The notes under the pieces are model-generated. The model ran no database searches. It was not told where the DNA came from and was given only the letters and a program-made list of their open reading frames with translations. From NCBI GenBank assembly GCA_023432985.1, contig JAEZEQ010000061.1, forward strand, positions 1 to 35,061: DNA of 35,061 bases, given 5' to 3'. Every line of letters begins with the position of its first letter. Position 1 is the first letter of the stretch. The stretch comes from Bacteroidota bacterium (GTDB lineage Bacteria; Bacteroidota; Bacteroidia; CAIKAF01). The position numbers and the translations under genes are program-made. Shown in pieces: positions 17,931-26,281 of this stretch.

Positions 17931-17938
17931 CAAATAAA
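17931..17938 (-). promoter_or_regulatory. -7-like element TTTATTTG directly before dnaA
   Basis: Read on the minus strand, TTTATTTG ends 2 nt before the dnaA ATG and forms the same 13-base string found before the HMG-CoA synthase gene. It matches TAnnTTTG at all but one base. The rest of the 152-bp region up to 18080 is AT-rich with long A/T runs; other -7-like strings there could be the real promoter. Confidence 0.25.
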
Positions 17939-18080
17939 TTACTCAAATTAATAAAATCAACAAAAACAGTCGGTTGCTGAAATTCACACAGCTACAAATT
18001 TCATAAGGGTTTATAGCGTTTTCAACAGGACAAATATTGAAAGAAAAAACTGTAAAAAAAAATCGAAAATCTATTGTATT

Positions 18081-18974
18081 TTATGAAATTTTTATGTTAC
18101 CAAAAGAGGCCTCTATCCGATCCTTGTCGACATGATACTCAAAATCAATTCTTCCCAATTGTATTCCCGCCCAACCGGCTTGCGAAATTAGGGTATTTTT
18201 TCCTGAAGAATTAACAATCTTTACAGGACTATCCAGAAATGTATGCGTGTGTCCGCCTACTATCAAATCAGTACATTTCAGCGATTTTGCCAATCGCAAA
18301 TCACTCATTTTCCGACTGTCATAACTATGCCCTAAATGCGATAAACAAATTATCAAATCACAATCTTTGTTTTTCAATATATTTTCCATTTCCAGGGCAC
18401 TTTTTTCCGGATCCATATATTGCAGTCCATCGCAATTTTGCGGATGCACCAATCCCTCCAATTCTACCCCAATTCCATATACCCCTATTTTCATTCCCCC
18501 TCGGTGGTAAATCTTCCACGGCTTTATACGTTTACTCAACCTTTCATGGGTTATGGCATAATTACTGTTTATTATATCGAATCGGGCATGTGGCAATTGC
18601 TTCAATAATCCGTCCACCCCATTATCCAAATCGTGATTTCCCAATGTCATTGCATCATAGCCCATCATAGACATCAACCTAAATTCCAATTCGCCCCCAT
18701 AAAAATTAAAATAAGGCGTACCCTGAAATACATCGCCGGCATCCAAAAGCAAAACTTCTTTGCCTTCTTTTCTTATGGCATCTATATATGCTGCCCTTTT
18801 CGCAAATCCGCCCATACCCGGATATTTAGGATGGTTGGCCGGAAAAGGATCTATGCGACTATGCTGATCGTTGGTATGCAAAATGACCAGACCTTTTTTC
18901 TTTTCTTTCCGACCGGTCAACGGCATAGCCATTGCAGTCAGCGAAACTGATTTTATGAAATCTCTTCTTATCAT
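18081..18974 (-). CDS. Metallophosphatase, N-terminal half of a split 5'-nucleotidase (UshA/CpdB-like)
   Basis: The 297-residue protein is the calcineurin-like metallophosphoesterase domain of UshA-type 5'-nucleotidases. Metal-binding motifs appear in order: ILHTNDQHSRI (Asp-x-His), LLLDAGDVFQGTPY, LGNHDLDNG (the Asn-His-Asp-type motif), CLSHLGH and VGGHTHTF. The N-terminus MIRRDFIKS matches a twin-arginine export motif, which suggests folding before export. It lacks the C-terminal nucleotidase domain; that is encoded by the gene just upstream in the operon, and the two overlap by 4 bp (ATGA). The two products probably act together in the periplasm on nucleotides or related phosphoesters. Confidence 0.88.
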   Translation of the reverse strand: MIRRDFIKSVSLTAMAMPLTGRKEKKKGLVILHTNDQHSRIDPFPANHPKYPGMGGFAKRAAYIDAIRKEGKEVLLLDAGDVFQGTPYFNFYGGELEFRLMSMMGYDAMTLGNHDLDNGVDGLLKQLPHARFDIINSNYAITHERLSKRIKPWKIYHRGGMKIGVYGIGVELEGLVHPQNCDGLQYMDPEKSALEMENILKNKDCDLIICLSHLGHSYDSRKMSDLRLAKSLKCTDLIVGGHTHTFLDSPVKIVNSSGKNTLISQAGWAGIQLGRIDFEYHVDKDRIEASFGNIKIS

Positions 18975-19717
18975 TTCTCTATACGAATTCTGTCATCGGC
19001 TTGCGCCTCTACATATTTAGCTTCCAAAAATTCAATCCGCATGGCCTCTATTATGGCATCCCGAATTTTCTTTCCGGTATTTACTCTCTTCATACCTCTG
19101 AAGAAAAACATATTGTCTCCCCCTTCGGCCAAATAATCGGATGTAAGTATGATATAATTCCTTGTCTTTTCCGCTTTCGCTCCATTGATTTCGAAGTCTG
19201 TAATTTGCCCCTGAACGGCATTTAATTTTATTTCCTTTGATACGGCTTCTCCGCCTGTACGCAGTAAATATTTTTGCATGGAAAGCAAGGAATCATACGG
19301 CAATGTTACTAATACCAATTCATTTTCGAATGGCATCAATTCGTATATGGTTTCTACACGTATAGAATCTCCCGGAAGTGCTATCCGAAAACCTCCATTA
19401 TTAAACAAGGCCGCATCTACCGAATCTATTCCCAAATTCCTTCGCACATAACGCATCAATAAATCGCTGATATAATTCCCCAGGGCCGCATTGGGTTTTC
19501 CTTTCATCAAAGGACGCGGTGCATAGCCCACGACTTCCTTCATGCGCAATTCCAATTCGCCCCGGTAGGGACTAATTCTTTTCTCGATCTTTTCCTTTTC
19601 CGGCCCCTTATCCATGGCTATATATTGTCCGGAGCCGGCTTGCATTATACCGCTTTTGCAGGCAGACAGGAAAAGTATGCCTATAATCAAATAAAGAAAT
19701 CTCTTATAACTGCTCAT
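18971..19717 (-). CDS. 5'-nucleotidase C-terminal domain lipoprotein (substrate-binding half)
   Basis: The 248-residue protein matches the 5'-nucleotidase C-terminal domain, which in UshA supplies nucleoside recognition. Typical strings are NAALGNYISDLLMRY, DAALFNNGGFR, GDSIRVETIYELMPFENELVLV and LTSDYLAEGGDNMFFF. The leader ends FLSAC, a lipobox with Cys20, so it is predicted to be membrane-anchored. It carries no metallophosphatase domain of its own. Its last codons overlap the start of the metallophosphatase gene by 4 bp, and its own start overlaps the CPBP protease gene by 14 bp. This looks like a UshA enzyme split into two proteins, one lipidated and one Tat-exported. Confidence 0.88.
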   Translation of the reverse strand: MSSYKRFLYLIIGILFLSACKSGIMQAGSGQYIAMDKGPEKEKIEKRISPYRGELELRMKEVVGYAPRPLMKGKPNAALGNYISDLLMRYVRRNLGIDSVDAALFNNGGFRIALPGDSIRVETIYELMPFENELVLVTLPYDSLLSMQKYLLRTGGEAVSKEIKLNAVQGQITDFEINGAKAEKTRNYIILTSDYLAEGGDNMFFFRGMKRVNTGKKIRDAIIEAMRIEFLEAKYVEAQADDRIRIEK

Positions 19718-20627
19718 TTTTCCAATTCATTTGTATAGGCCATTTCAGTTTAAAGAAGAATAGTATGAGTATACTTACCAATGTAAGACTGAGTATAAAA
19801 TACCATTGTACACTTTGTATTGCCACTTCTTGTTGCATAAAAAGCGGGCGCACTTTCAGCGCTGAGCCTTGAGACGAAACGATAAGCAGGGAATACAGGT
19901 TATTGAAAAAATGCAGACTCCACGCTATTTCTAAACTTTGATCCCACACCGTAAGCAGGGCTAATACAAAACCAAAATAAAAATAAATCGGCATCATATT
20001 CCAAAATCCATACTGACCAATTTCTGGGTTCATACCATGCATTAGGGCAAATAAAACGGATGATCCTATAAGTCCCACCCAAAGGCGCCGACTTAGTATA
20101 TTAAGACTATTCATTATATAACCTCTGAAAAAAAACTCCTCAAATCCGGTTTGTACAGGCAATAAGACAAGTCCGACCCCTAATAATACCGCAAAGCTTT
20201 GCCATTCGAATGCAAATACATAATTATCGGGATTCTTCCATATAAAATAGATATCACTTCCCAATGAAAAGAGAAACCAGATCAGTCCGGGTATCAATAA
20301 TTTGGCGATATTCCATTTTTTTCCGGGTCTTATACTTTCGAACAGACTACCCTGTAGGTAGAATTTATAGACGAACCAAAGGGCAAAGGCAGCCACTAAA
20401 TAGGGCATTAGATTGAAAATCAGATTCAGGTTGGCCAATTGAGGGTTTTGCATCAATGCTTCTTCAAAAGCACCATTATCTATTCCCTTATTTTGTACAT
20501 AAAAATTTCTAAACAAGCTAGCGGGATAACTTCCTAAAAAAAGGCTTCCCAATACAACCAAAAATCCGCTCAATAATAAACGCGGATTATTTCGTAGGCG
20601 ATCGAAATAAGCGATATAGGTATTCAA
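19704..20627 (-). CDS. CPBP family intramembrane glutamic endopeptidase
   Basis: The 307-residue membrane protein has about eight hydrophobic helices and the CPBP (Abi/CAAX protease) motifs: Glu163-Glu164-x-x-x-Arg168 in TGFEEFFFRGY, His197 in FALMHGMNP, and His239 with Asn243 in LHFFNNLYS. These form the glutamate-dependent intramembrane protease site, as in Rce1-like enzymes. The start is TTG at 20625-20627: a Shine-Dalgarno AAGGAG lies 4 nt before it, and the next in-frame ATG would remove the first helix. It starts 1 bp after the aminopeptidase stop and ends inside the next gene, so it is part of the same transcript. Substrate unknown; bacterial members are often maturation or immunity proteases. 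Confidence 0.85.
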   Translation of the reverse strand: MNTYIAYFDRLRNNPRLLLSGFLVVLGSLFLGSYPASLFRNFYVQNKGIDNGAFEEALMQNPQLANLNLIFNLMPYLVAAFALWFVYKFYLQGSLFESIRPGKKWNIAKLLIPGLIWFLFSLGSDIYFIWKNPDNYVFAFEWQSFAVLLGVGLVLLPVQTGFEEFFFRGYIMNSLNILSRRLWVGLIGSSVLFALMHGMNPEIGQYGFWNMMPIYFYFGFVLALLTVWDQSLEIAWSLHFFNNLYSLLIVSSQGSALKVRPLFMQQEVAIQSVQWYFILSLTLVSILILFFFKLKWPIQMNWKNEQL

Positions 20628-20628
20628 T

Positions 20629-22278
20629 TTACTCCTTATTAATTTTTATATACTGCTTGCGGTCGTCCCATTGCACAGAGTTATGCGGTCCCAAGTCGAA
20701 ATATTTCCATACCGTTCTCAATTCTACCTTTCTTTTTTTATCGCCATAGGTATAATAGGCCGGCATGGCAAACTTCTTTCCTACGTTTACCCATCGGGCT
20801 TTCACGAAATTTTTCCCATCTCTTTGTACAATACTGTAATCGATTTGAGGCAGTTCGACTTGCCTTAAATAGGCATCAAAAATGGGCGATAAATCCCTTT
20901 TATAGGCCATACTAAAGCTTTGCAAAATATCTTGCGTACTTATGGTTTTCCCACCGAATTTCTGCTGTATGCTTTTCAATACCTCCAAAAATACTTCTTC
21001 TTTTTCGGGTATAGATTTCAGGGTATGCAAAAACAAAGCTCCCTTAGTATATATATCGGCTGTAGGTTCTGCATTTCGATTTGCGGGAGATATCAAAGGT
21101 GCATTATGCATGACCATATTGCGTTTGAAATGGATATAATCCAATGCCTTTTCTTTTCCATAAACACATTCCACATACAATACTTCGGCATAGGTACAAA
21201 ATCCCTCATGTATCCATAAATCGCTGATATCTTTCACGCTCACATGATTGCCCCAGTATTCGTGCCCGGCTTCATGCACTATAATAAAATCGAAATCGAG
21301 TCCGATTCCCGAATAATCATTACCCAAATATCCTTTTTGATATTGATTTCCATAGGCGATAGCGCTTTGATGTTCCATACCGGCGAAAGGCGCTTCCACC
21401 AACGAAAACCCATCTTTCGGAAAGGGATATGGCCCAAAATAGGTATGAAAACAATCCAGCATTTCCGGAACCATTTCGAAATGTTTTTTGGCTTTATTTT
21501 CATTTCCTTCTATAACCAGATAGCCCAGTCCCAATTCCTCCTCACCCTGCATGGTCATCTCTTCGAAATAACTATAATGCCCGACGTACAGACTCACATT
21601 ATAATTATTAATCGGATAAGAGACCTTGAAATCGTTGATTGTTTTTTCATTTACCTTTTTTTGTCCCAAAAAAGTACCATTGCTTACAGACCAAAGCGAA
21701 TCGCTCAGTTGCACCACAGAAATGCGCATGCTATCGGGTTCATCGCTTAAATGATCTTTATTGGGCCACCACAAACTGGCGCCCATACCTTGACATGAGA
21801 CGGCCATCCAGGGTCTTCCATACTCATCTTTGGTCCACGTAAATCCTCCATCCCAAGGTGCATTAACCGCAATTTTGGGCTGCCCTCCATAGGCTATTTC
21901 TAATTCGATTTTTTCTCCGGGCATATATACCCGATCCAAATCTATTAGTATGGCTCCATATATGCGTTTATAGCTGAGTGGGCCTTGATCCATGCGTATG
22001 GATTCAATCTGCATTTCGGGAAATAAATCGAGCTGAATACGTTTTGTTTTTTCCACTATATCGGCTTGCATGCGCACAGAACCGCGTATGGATTTTTGAT
22101 CGAAACGAATCTCTTGTATATCCAGATGATAAAAGCGTACATCGAAGCAAGTACGTTCTTTTCGGAGTGCACCCCTCCACTTATCGGCCTCTGTTTGTTT
22201 TCCGTAATACCGATCTTTTTGCCCGGAAACTAAACTCGAAATACATAAAATAAATAAGAATAAAAATCCCCTTTTCAT
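20629..22278 (-). CDS. M1 family metallopeptidase (aminopeptidase N-like), secreted
   Basis: The 549-residue protein has a signal peptide (KRGFLFLFILCISSLVSGQ) and an N-terminal beta domain. The catalytic domain has the zinc site His335-Glu336-x-x-His339 (HEAGHEYWGNH) with Glu358 (LWIHEGFCTYAE) as third ligand. The exopeptidase motif, normally GAMEN, appears as FAGMEHQSAIAYG, with His in place of the Asn; short Bacteroidota M1 enzymes vary here. It is shorter than full aminopeptidase N (about 870), lacking the large C-terminal helical domain. The role is periplasmic trimming of peptides. It heads the minus-strand series running to dnaA and diverges from the TonB-C/vWA gene. Confidence 0.9.
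   Translation of the reverse strand: MKRGFLFLFILCISSLVSGQKDRYYGKQTEADKWRGALRKERTCFDVRFYHLDIQEIRFDQKSIRGSVRMQADIVEKTKRIQLDLFPEMQIESIRMDQGPLSYKRIYGAILIDLDRVYMPGEKIELEIAYGGQPKIAVNAPWDGGFTWTKDEYGRPWMAVSCQGMGASLWWPNKDHLSDEPDSMRISVVQLSDSLWSVSNGTFLGQKKVNEKTINDFKVSYPINNYNVSLYVGHYSYFEEMTMQGEEELGLGYLVIEGNENKAKKHFEMVPEMLDCFHTYFGPYPFPKDGFSLVEAPFAGMEHQSAIAYGNQYQKGYLGNDYSGIGLDFDFIIVHEAGHEYWGNHVSVKDISDLWIHEGFCTYAEVLYVECVYGKEKALDYIHFKRNMVMHNAPLISPANRNAEPTADIYTKGALFLHTLKSIPEKEEVFLEVLKSIQQKFGGKTISTQDILQSFSMAYKRDLSPIFDAYLRQVELPQIDYSIVQRDGKNFVKARWVNVGKKFAMPAYYTYGDKKRKVELRTVWKYFDLGPHNSVQWDDRKQYIKINKE
20632..20637 (-). promoter_or_regulatory. Shine-Dalgarno AAGGAG deciding the CPBP TTG start
   Basis: The last two sense codons of the M1 aminopeptidase (Lys-Glu, AAG GAG) form a Shine-Dalgarno, followed by the TAA stop, one base, and the TTG start of the CPBP gene. 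The arrangement implies termination-reinitiation. Such sites are rare elsewhere in this window. Confidence 0.6.
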
Positions 22279-22370
22279 GATCGGAAAGGTACAAATAATA
22301 TTATGTCCCGCTTCCTTTCTATGTTGATTTTTCTATGTTTTCATGCATTTTTTTCGCAAATTTGCATGCT

Positions 22371-23903
22371 ATGAGATTTTTAGCCTGCATTCTTTTATTC
22401 CCATTTTTTTCGCTAACTGCTTCGGCACAAAATCCGGCTCACCTTCCCCCTGTACTCATTAAAAAACTCGATAAGCCCAATGTCTACACCGGTGCAAAAA
22501 CGGCCTATTTCCCTTGCCCCTATGCCGAACCACAGATACAGGATTCTCTCATTTTAAATGAAATCAGAAAAGGACGTATAATACGGGTCGAACTCTATTA
22601 TACGCAATTCCGACGTTCGGAACAATTCGACCAAATCGGATTAAATGCCGAGCGCTATCGTCGATTGAACCAATTATTGCCGGGCTTACTGGAGGATGAT
22701 TTGATTCTTTTTCGAAATTATGAACAAAGCGAAGCGGTGGATTTAGAAAATGCACGTCGTTTTTACCACGGCTTTGTGCTGACCTATTTGCCCGAAAGCA
22801 GCGAAGAAACACATAGGGAAGAAATTTTGGCCTTACGGCGCTATTTGGGAAAGGAAGGCGACAAAAAGAAAAACCTGACTCAGTACGACAAAAGTGGGTT
22901 ATCTTTCTACGATAAAGGTCCCCGTTTTTCTACCGAAGCTTGTGCGCTCGAAAGCTATCTTAACGCCAATATAAGCTATAGTGCTGAAGCGATTCACAAA
23001 AATATTCGGGGCTTAAGCAAGGTGAGTTTTGTGGTAAACCGTAAGGGCGAAATTCAGGATTTCAAAGTCTTAAAGGCCTTAGGAAGCGGATTGGAAGATG
23101 CCATTAAAAATGCTCTGGAATATATGCCCCGTTGGGAAGCTGCCAGTAATAAAGGTGTGGCGGTGAATGCCCTGGTCGACCTCTCTGTATATTTTGGCAT
23201 AAAAGCTCTTGCTGTACCCGATGGGGCATGTCCGCCTATAGAAATTCATCATAAGGAATTATTGAAAAATGAATGGCGCATACATCCGCAACAGCGTATC
23301 ATCAGCCAGACCCTTACCCGACAAAATGCCCTTCAAAATTCGGTATTGGTAATGGATGTCACAGGCAGCATGGGACCTTATATTGCCGATTTAAGCGATT
23401 ATCTGAAACAGAATAAAAGCAAGTTTTTGCGGTATTATTTCTTTAACGATGGGAATAATATGCCGGATTATGCAAAGAAACAAGGACAAATCGGAGGGGT
23501 TTACAGCTCTTCGAACAAAGATTTCGACGCACTTACGGACACCATTCTGGAAGCCATGCTGAAAGGAAATGGAGGTGATATTCCGGAAAATGATTTTGAA
23601 GCCATTTTATATGCACAAAAAGAAAATGAGAAAGCAAATAAAATTGTGTGGATTGCGGATAATTTTGCCTTTCCCAGAGATACGGGACTTTGGAGTGGGG
23701 TGAAGATTCCCATGCTCATTATTTTATGCGGAAGCGAACATAAAATCAACCCGAAATGGCTCAGTTTAGCCAAAAAAACGGGGGCACAAATTTCGTTGTC
23801 CGGCGCCTTTATTCCCCGCTTTCCCGCGATGAACGAGGGGGATGTTTTCAGAGTAAGAGGCGAAGTCTTTGTATGGAGAAAGGGAGAATTTGTCTATAAT
23901 TAA
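22371..23903 (+). CDS. TonB C-terminal-like / von Willebrand A domain fusion protein, secreted
   Basis: The 510-residue protein begins with a signal peptide (MRFLACILLFPFFSLTASAQ). An ATG 12 codons earlier is possible but puts residues before the leader, so the one at 22371 is chosen. Residues of about 25-160 are unrecognised. Residues of about 200-280 resemble a TonB C-terminal domain (AIHKNIRGLSKVSFVVN, then KVLKALGSGLEDAIKNAL and the PRWEAA strand). From about 320 a von Willebrand A fold follows, with the metal-site motif DVTGSM at Asp329-Thr331-Ser333 and GGDIPEND at 401-408, a pair seen in ion-binding vWA domains. The protein has no N-terminal membrane anchor or proline-rich TonB arm, so it is not an energy transducer. 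Its function is unknown; binding of a periplasmic partner through both domains is inferred. Confidence 0.72.
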   Translation: MRFLACILLFPFFSLTASAQNPAHLPPVLIKKLDKPNVYTGAKTAYFPCPYAEPQIQDSLILNEIRKGRIIRVELYYTQFRRSEQFDQIGLNAERYRRLNQLLPGLLEDDLILFRNYEQSEAVDLENARRFYHGFVLTYLPESSEETHREEILALRRYLGKEGDKKKNLTQYDKSGLSFYDKGPRFSTEACALESYLNANISYSAEAIHKNIRGLSKVSFVVNRKGEIQDFKVLKALGSGLEDAIKNALEYMPRWEAASNKGVAVNALVDLSVYFGIKALAVPDGACPPIEIHHKELLKNEWRIHPQQRIISQTLTRQNALQNSVLVMDVTGSMGPYIADLSDYLKQNKSKFLRYYFFNDGNNMPDYAKKQGQIGGVYSSSNKDFDALTDTILEAMLKGNGGDIPENDFEAILYAQKENEKANKIVWIADNFAFPRDTGLWSGVKIPMLIILCGSEHKINPKWLSLAKKTGAQISLSGAFIPRFPAMNEGDVFRVRGEVFVWRKGEFVYN

Positions 23904-23982
23904 TTTCTCATTTTTACCTCAGGCTATTTGCGACTGAAAATTACGGGCGACTAAAAATATGCCCTTATTCAAAAAATCGTCC

Positions 23983-24012
23983 TTTGTATATGCATAAAAT
24001 GCCGTAAATTCG
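23983..24012 (+). promoter_or_regulatory. Bacteroidota-type promoter (-33 TTTG, 18-nt spacer, -7 TAAATTCG) for the PIF1-like gene
   Basis: TTTG at 23983-23986 is followed after 18 nt by TAAATTCG at 24005-24012, one base off TAnnTTTG. This is the best -33/-7 pair seen in the window. The -7 box ends 5 nt before the ATG, so the predicted transcript would be nearly leaderless. Confidence 0.45.
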
Positions 24013-24017
24013 TCGGC

Positions 24018-26273
24018 ATGTCGAAAGCACTACAAGCCGCAGAACTGGCCGAACATTTTTTATTATACACGCATAAAAATGTATTTCTAACCGGGAAAGC
24101 CGGGACGGGAAAAACTACTTTTTTGCATCATATCACGCAAACTACCCTAAAGAAAACATTAGTGACTGCACCTACCGGCATCGCTGCATTGAATGCCAAA
24201 GGGGTGACCTTACATTCCCAATTCAACCTCCCTTTTACCCCATTTCTACCCATCATGGGTCCCATGCAAATGCACGAAAATGTGCATTTCGAAACCTATA
24301 GTACGCTCAATCGGCATTTTAGGATGAGTCCCCTTAAAAGAAAAACAATACGAGAAGCCGAATTGCTCATTATAGATGAAGTAAGCATGCTCCGTGCCGA
24401 TACCTTAGATGCCATTGATTTGTCTTTGCGCTTTGTTCGTAAAACCAAAAAAGCATTTGGTGGATTACAGGTATTGTTTATCGGCGATATGATGCAATTG
24501 CCTCCGGTGGTAAAAAGAGAGGAATGGATGGTGATGAAAAATCATTATGCCTCCCCTTTTTTCTTCGATGCAAAGGCCCTGGAAAATAATATGCCGGTAT
24601 TTATTGAATTGGAAAAAATATACCGACAATCGGATCCGGTATTTACCGATCTATTAAATAAAATCCGCAGAAATGAAGCCCGGGTCGATGACTATGCCTT
24701 ACTGAACAAACAATATATTCCCGATTTATCTAAAATAAACACGGAGGGATATATACGCCTTACCACGCATAATAAAGAGGCGGCACAGATTAATAAAGAG
24801 AAGTTGGAAGAATTATCCGAAAAGGAATATACATACAAGGCCAAAGTGAGTGGAGAATTTCCCGAACATATGTATCCCTGCGAAAAGGAACTTATTCTGA
24901 AAAAAGGTGCACAGGTCATGTTTATCAAGAATGATCAAAGCGGACAACAATTGTTTTTTAATGGGAAAATCGGCACTATTAGTCACGCCGAAATAGACGC
25001 CCTAAGAGTACAATTCCCCGACGGATCCGAAATAGACGTACCTTCCTTCGAATGGGAAAATATCAAATACAGCATAGACGATAAAACCAAAGCCATTAAA
25101 GAAGAAGTTGTAGGAACCTACGAACAAATTCCACTGCGTTTGGCATGGGCAATAACCATACATAAAAGTCAGGGTCTTACTTTCGAAAAAGCCATAATAG
25201 ATATAGAAAATGTTTTTGCCGGAGGTCAAAGTTATGTGGCCTTATCGCGTTTGAAGAGTTTGGAGGGATTAATCTTATCTTCTCCCGTGCGCAATAATGG
25301 GATAGCTTACGACCAATCCTTAATAAAATTCGAAGAAAAAAAATACCTGCAAGGCGATCTGTATCAAATTTTAAAAAATGCTACGGCCGATTATGCCGCT
25401 ACTTTTTGTGCGGATGCTTTCTTTTTGCTGCCTTTATTGAAGGCCTGGAAAGAGCATGTAGACAGCTATTCCGAAGAAAATGCAGTACCCGAAAAAATAA
25501 AAAATCTTGTTTGGGCCAAAGAAATTTTAGAAAAAATGGCCGAACTCGAAAATGTGTCGGCACGCTTTGCCGTTCAGCTGCAACAAGCATTTCGGAAAAA
25601 AGAATATGTATTTATTCATTCCAGAATTCAAGCAGCAATTAGCTATTTCGATCAACCTTTTCGAGAAATTATTACCGCCATTTATCTGGAAAGTAAATCC
25701 TTGCGTTCAAAAGCTTCCACCAAGGCCTATATTGATGAATTAGAAGAAATGGACGCCTATTTCACACGGAGTTATCTCTATTTTCACCGTTGTATTATTT
25801 TGCTTACCGCCATAATTGAAGACAGCGATAAAGCTTATGCCTTGTGGCAATCGACAGATTTTCTGGCTTGGAAAAAGGAATTAAAAGCACCGGAAAAAAG
25901 AATAAAGGGCAGCTATGCCGAAGAGGAATATCCGAAGGAAAAGAAAAAGAAAGCTGCAAAAAAAGAAAAGGGCGAAACCTACCGAATCACTTTGGATTTA
26001 TGGAAAAAACATAGAGACATAAACGAAATAGTCAAAGCAAGAAATTTGGCCTTGAGTACTATTTGCGGGCATTTAACTAAGCTAGCCGCAGAAGAAAAAA
26101 TTCCCGGCGATCAATTAATCAGTTCTAAAGAACAGCAAGAGCTCACAGATTTTATAAACAAATCGGAAATAAGTAGCTTGGGACAGCTTTTGAAAATGGA
26201 AAATTTACCATTAGAAAAATGGAAAATAATCATAGGCTGGCGCTTAATGTCAAAAGGTATAGTTTCGGAATAA
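24018..26273 (+). CDS. PIF1-like ATP-dependent DNA helicase with C-terminal helix-turn-helix domain
   Basis: This 751-residue superfamily 1B helicase has Walker A GKAGTGKT (26-33, Lys32), the Pif1 signature TAPTGIAALNAKGVTLHSQF, Walker B LLIIDEVSMLRADTLDAID, motif III QVLFIGDMMQLPPV, and a C-terminal ITIHKSQGLTFEKAIID with SYVALSRLKSLEGLIL. A lysine-rich linker near residue 640 leads to a domain resembling the RecQ/helicase-associated HTH_40 fold (TLDLWKKHRDINEIVKARNLALSTICGHL), probably binding DNA. It would act in the cytoplasm on replication or recombination intermediates such as G-quadruplex or D-loop structures, by analogy with PIF1. It has its own promoter and is convergent with the GSCFA gene, 8 bp apart. 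Confidence 0.92.
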   Translation: MSKALQAAELAEHFLLYTHKNVFLTGKAGTGKTTFLHHITQTTLKKTLVTAPTGIAALNAKGVTLHSQFNLPFTPFLPIMGPMQMHENVHFETYSTLNRHFRMSPLKRKTIREAELLIIDEVSMLRADTLDAIDLSLRFVRKTKKAFGGLQVLFIGDMMQLPPVVKREEWMVMKNHYASPFFFDAKALENNMPVFIELEKIYRQSDPVFTDLLNKIRRNEARVDDYALLNKQYIPDLSKINTEGYIRLTTHNKEAAQINKEKLEELSEKEYTYKAKVSGEFPEHMYPCEKELILKKGAQVMFIKNDQSGQQLFFNGKIGTISHAEIDALRVQFPDGSEIDVPSFEWENIKYSIDDKTKAIKEEVVGTYEQIPLRLAWAITIHKSQGLTFEKAIIDIENVFAGGQSYVALSRLKSLEGLILSSPVRNNGIAYDQSLIKFEEKKYLQGDLYQILKNATADYAATFCADAFFLLPLLKAWKEHVDSYSEENAVPEKIKNLVWAKEILEKMAELENVSARFAVQLQQAFRKKEYVFIHSRIQAAISYFDQPFREIITAIYLESKSLRSKASTKAYIDELEEMDAYFTRSYLYFHRCIILLTAIIEDSDKAYALWQSTDFLAWKKELKAPEKRIKGSYAEEEYPKEKKKKAAKKEKGETYRITLDLWKKHRDINEIVKARNLALSTICGHLTKLAAEEKIPGDQLISSKEQQELTDFINKSEISSLGQLLKMENLPLEKWKIIIGWRLMSKGIVSE

Positions 26274-26281
26274 ACAGCTTC

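Noticed and set aside
17929..18080. Origin of replication directly upstream of dnaA
   Set aside because: The region is AT-rich with A/T runs, but I found no repeated TTATNCACA-type boxes; single partial matches are expected by chance.
21244..21750. 168-codon plus-strand frame inside the M1 peptidase gene
   Set aside because: Antisense to the zinc-site region of a clearly conserved gene; Ile/Phe/His-rich composition is a shadow.
23944..23975. Terminator after the TonB-C/vWA gene
   Set aside because: GGGC and GCCC are 12 nt apart with a 4-bp stem and no T-run; too weak to call.
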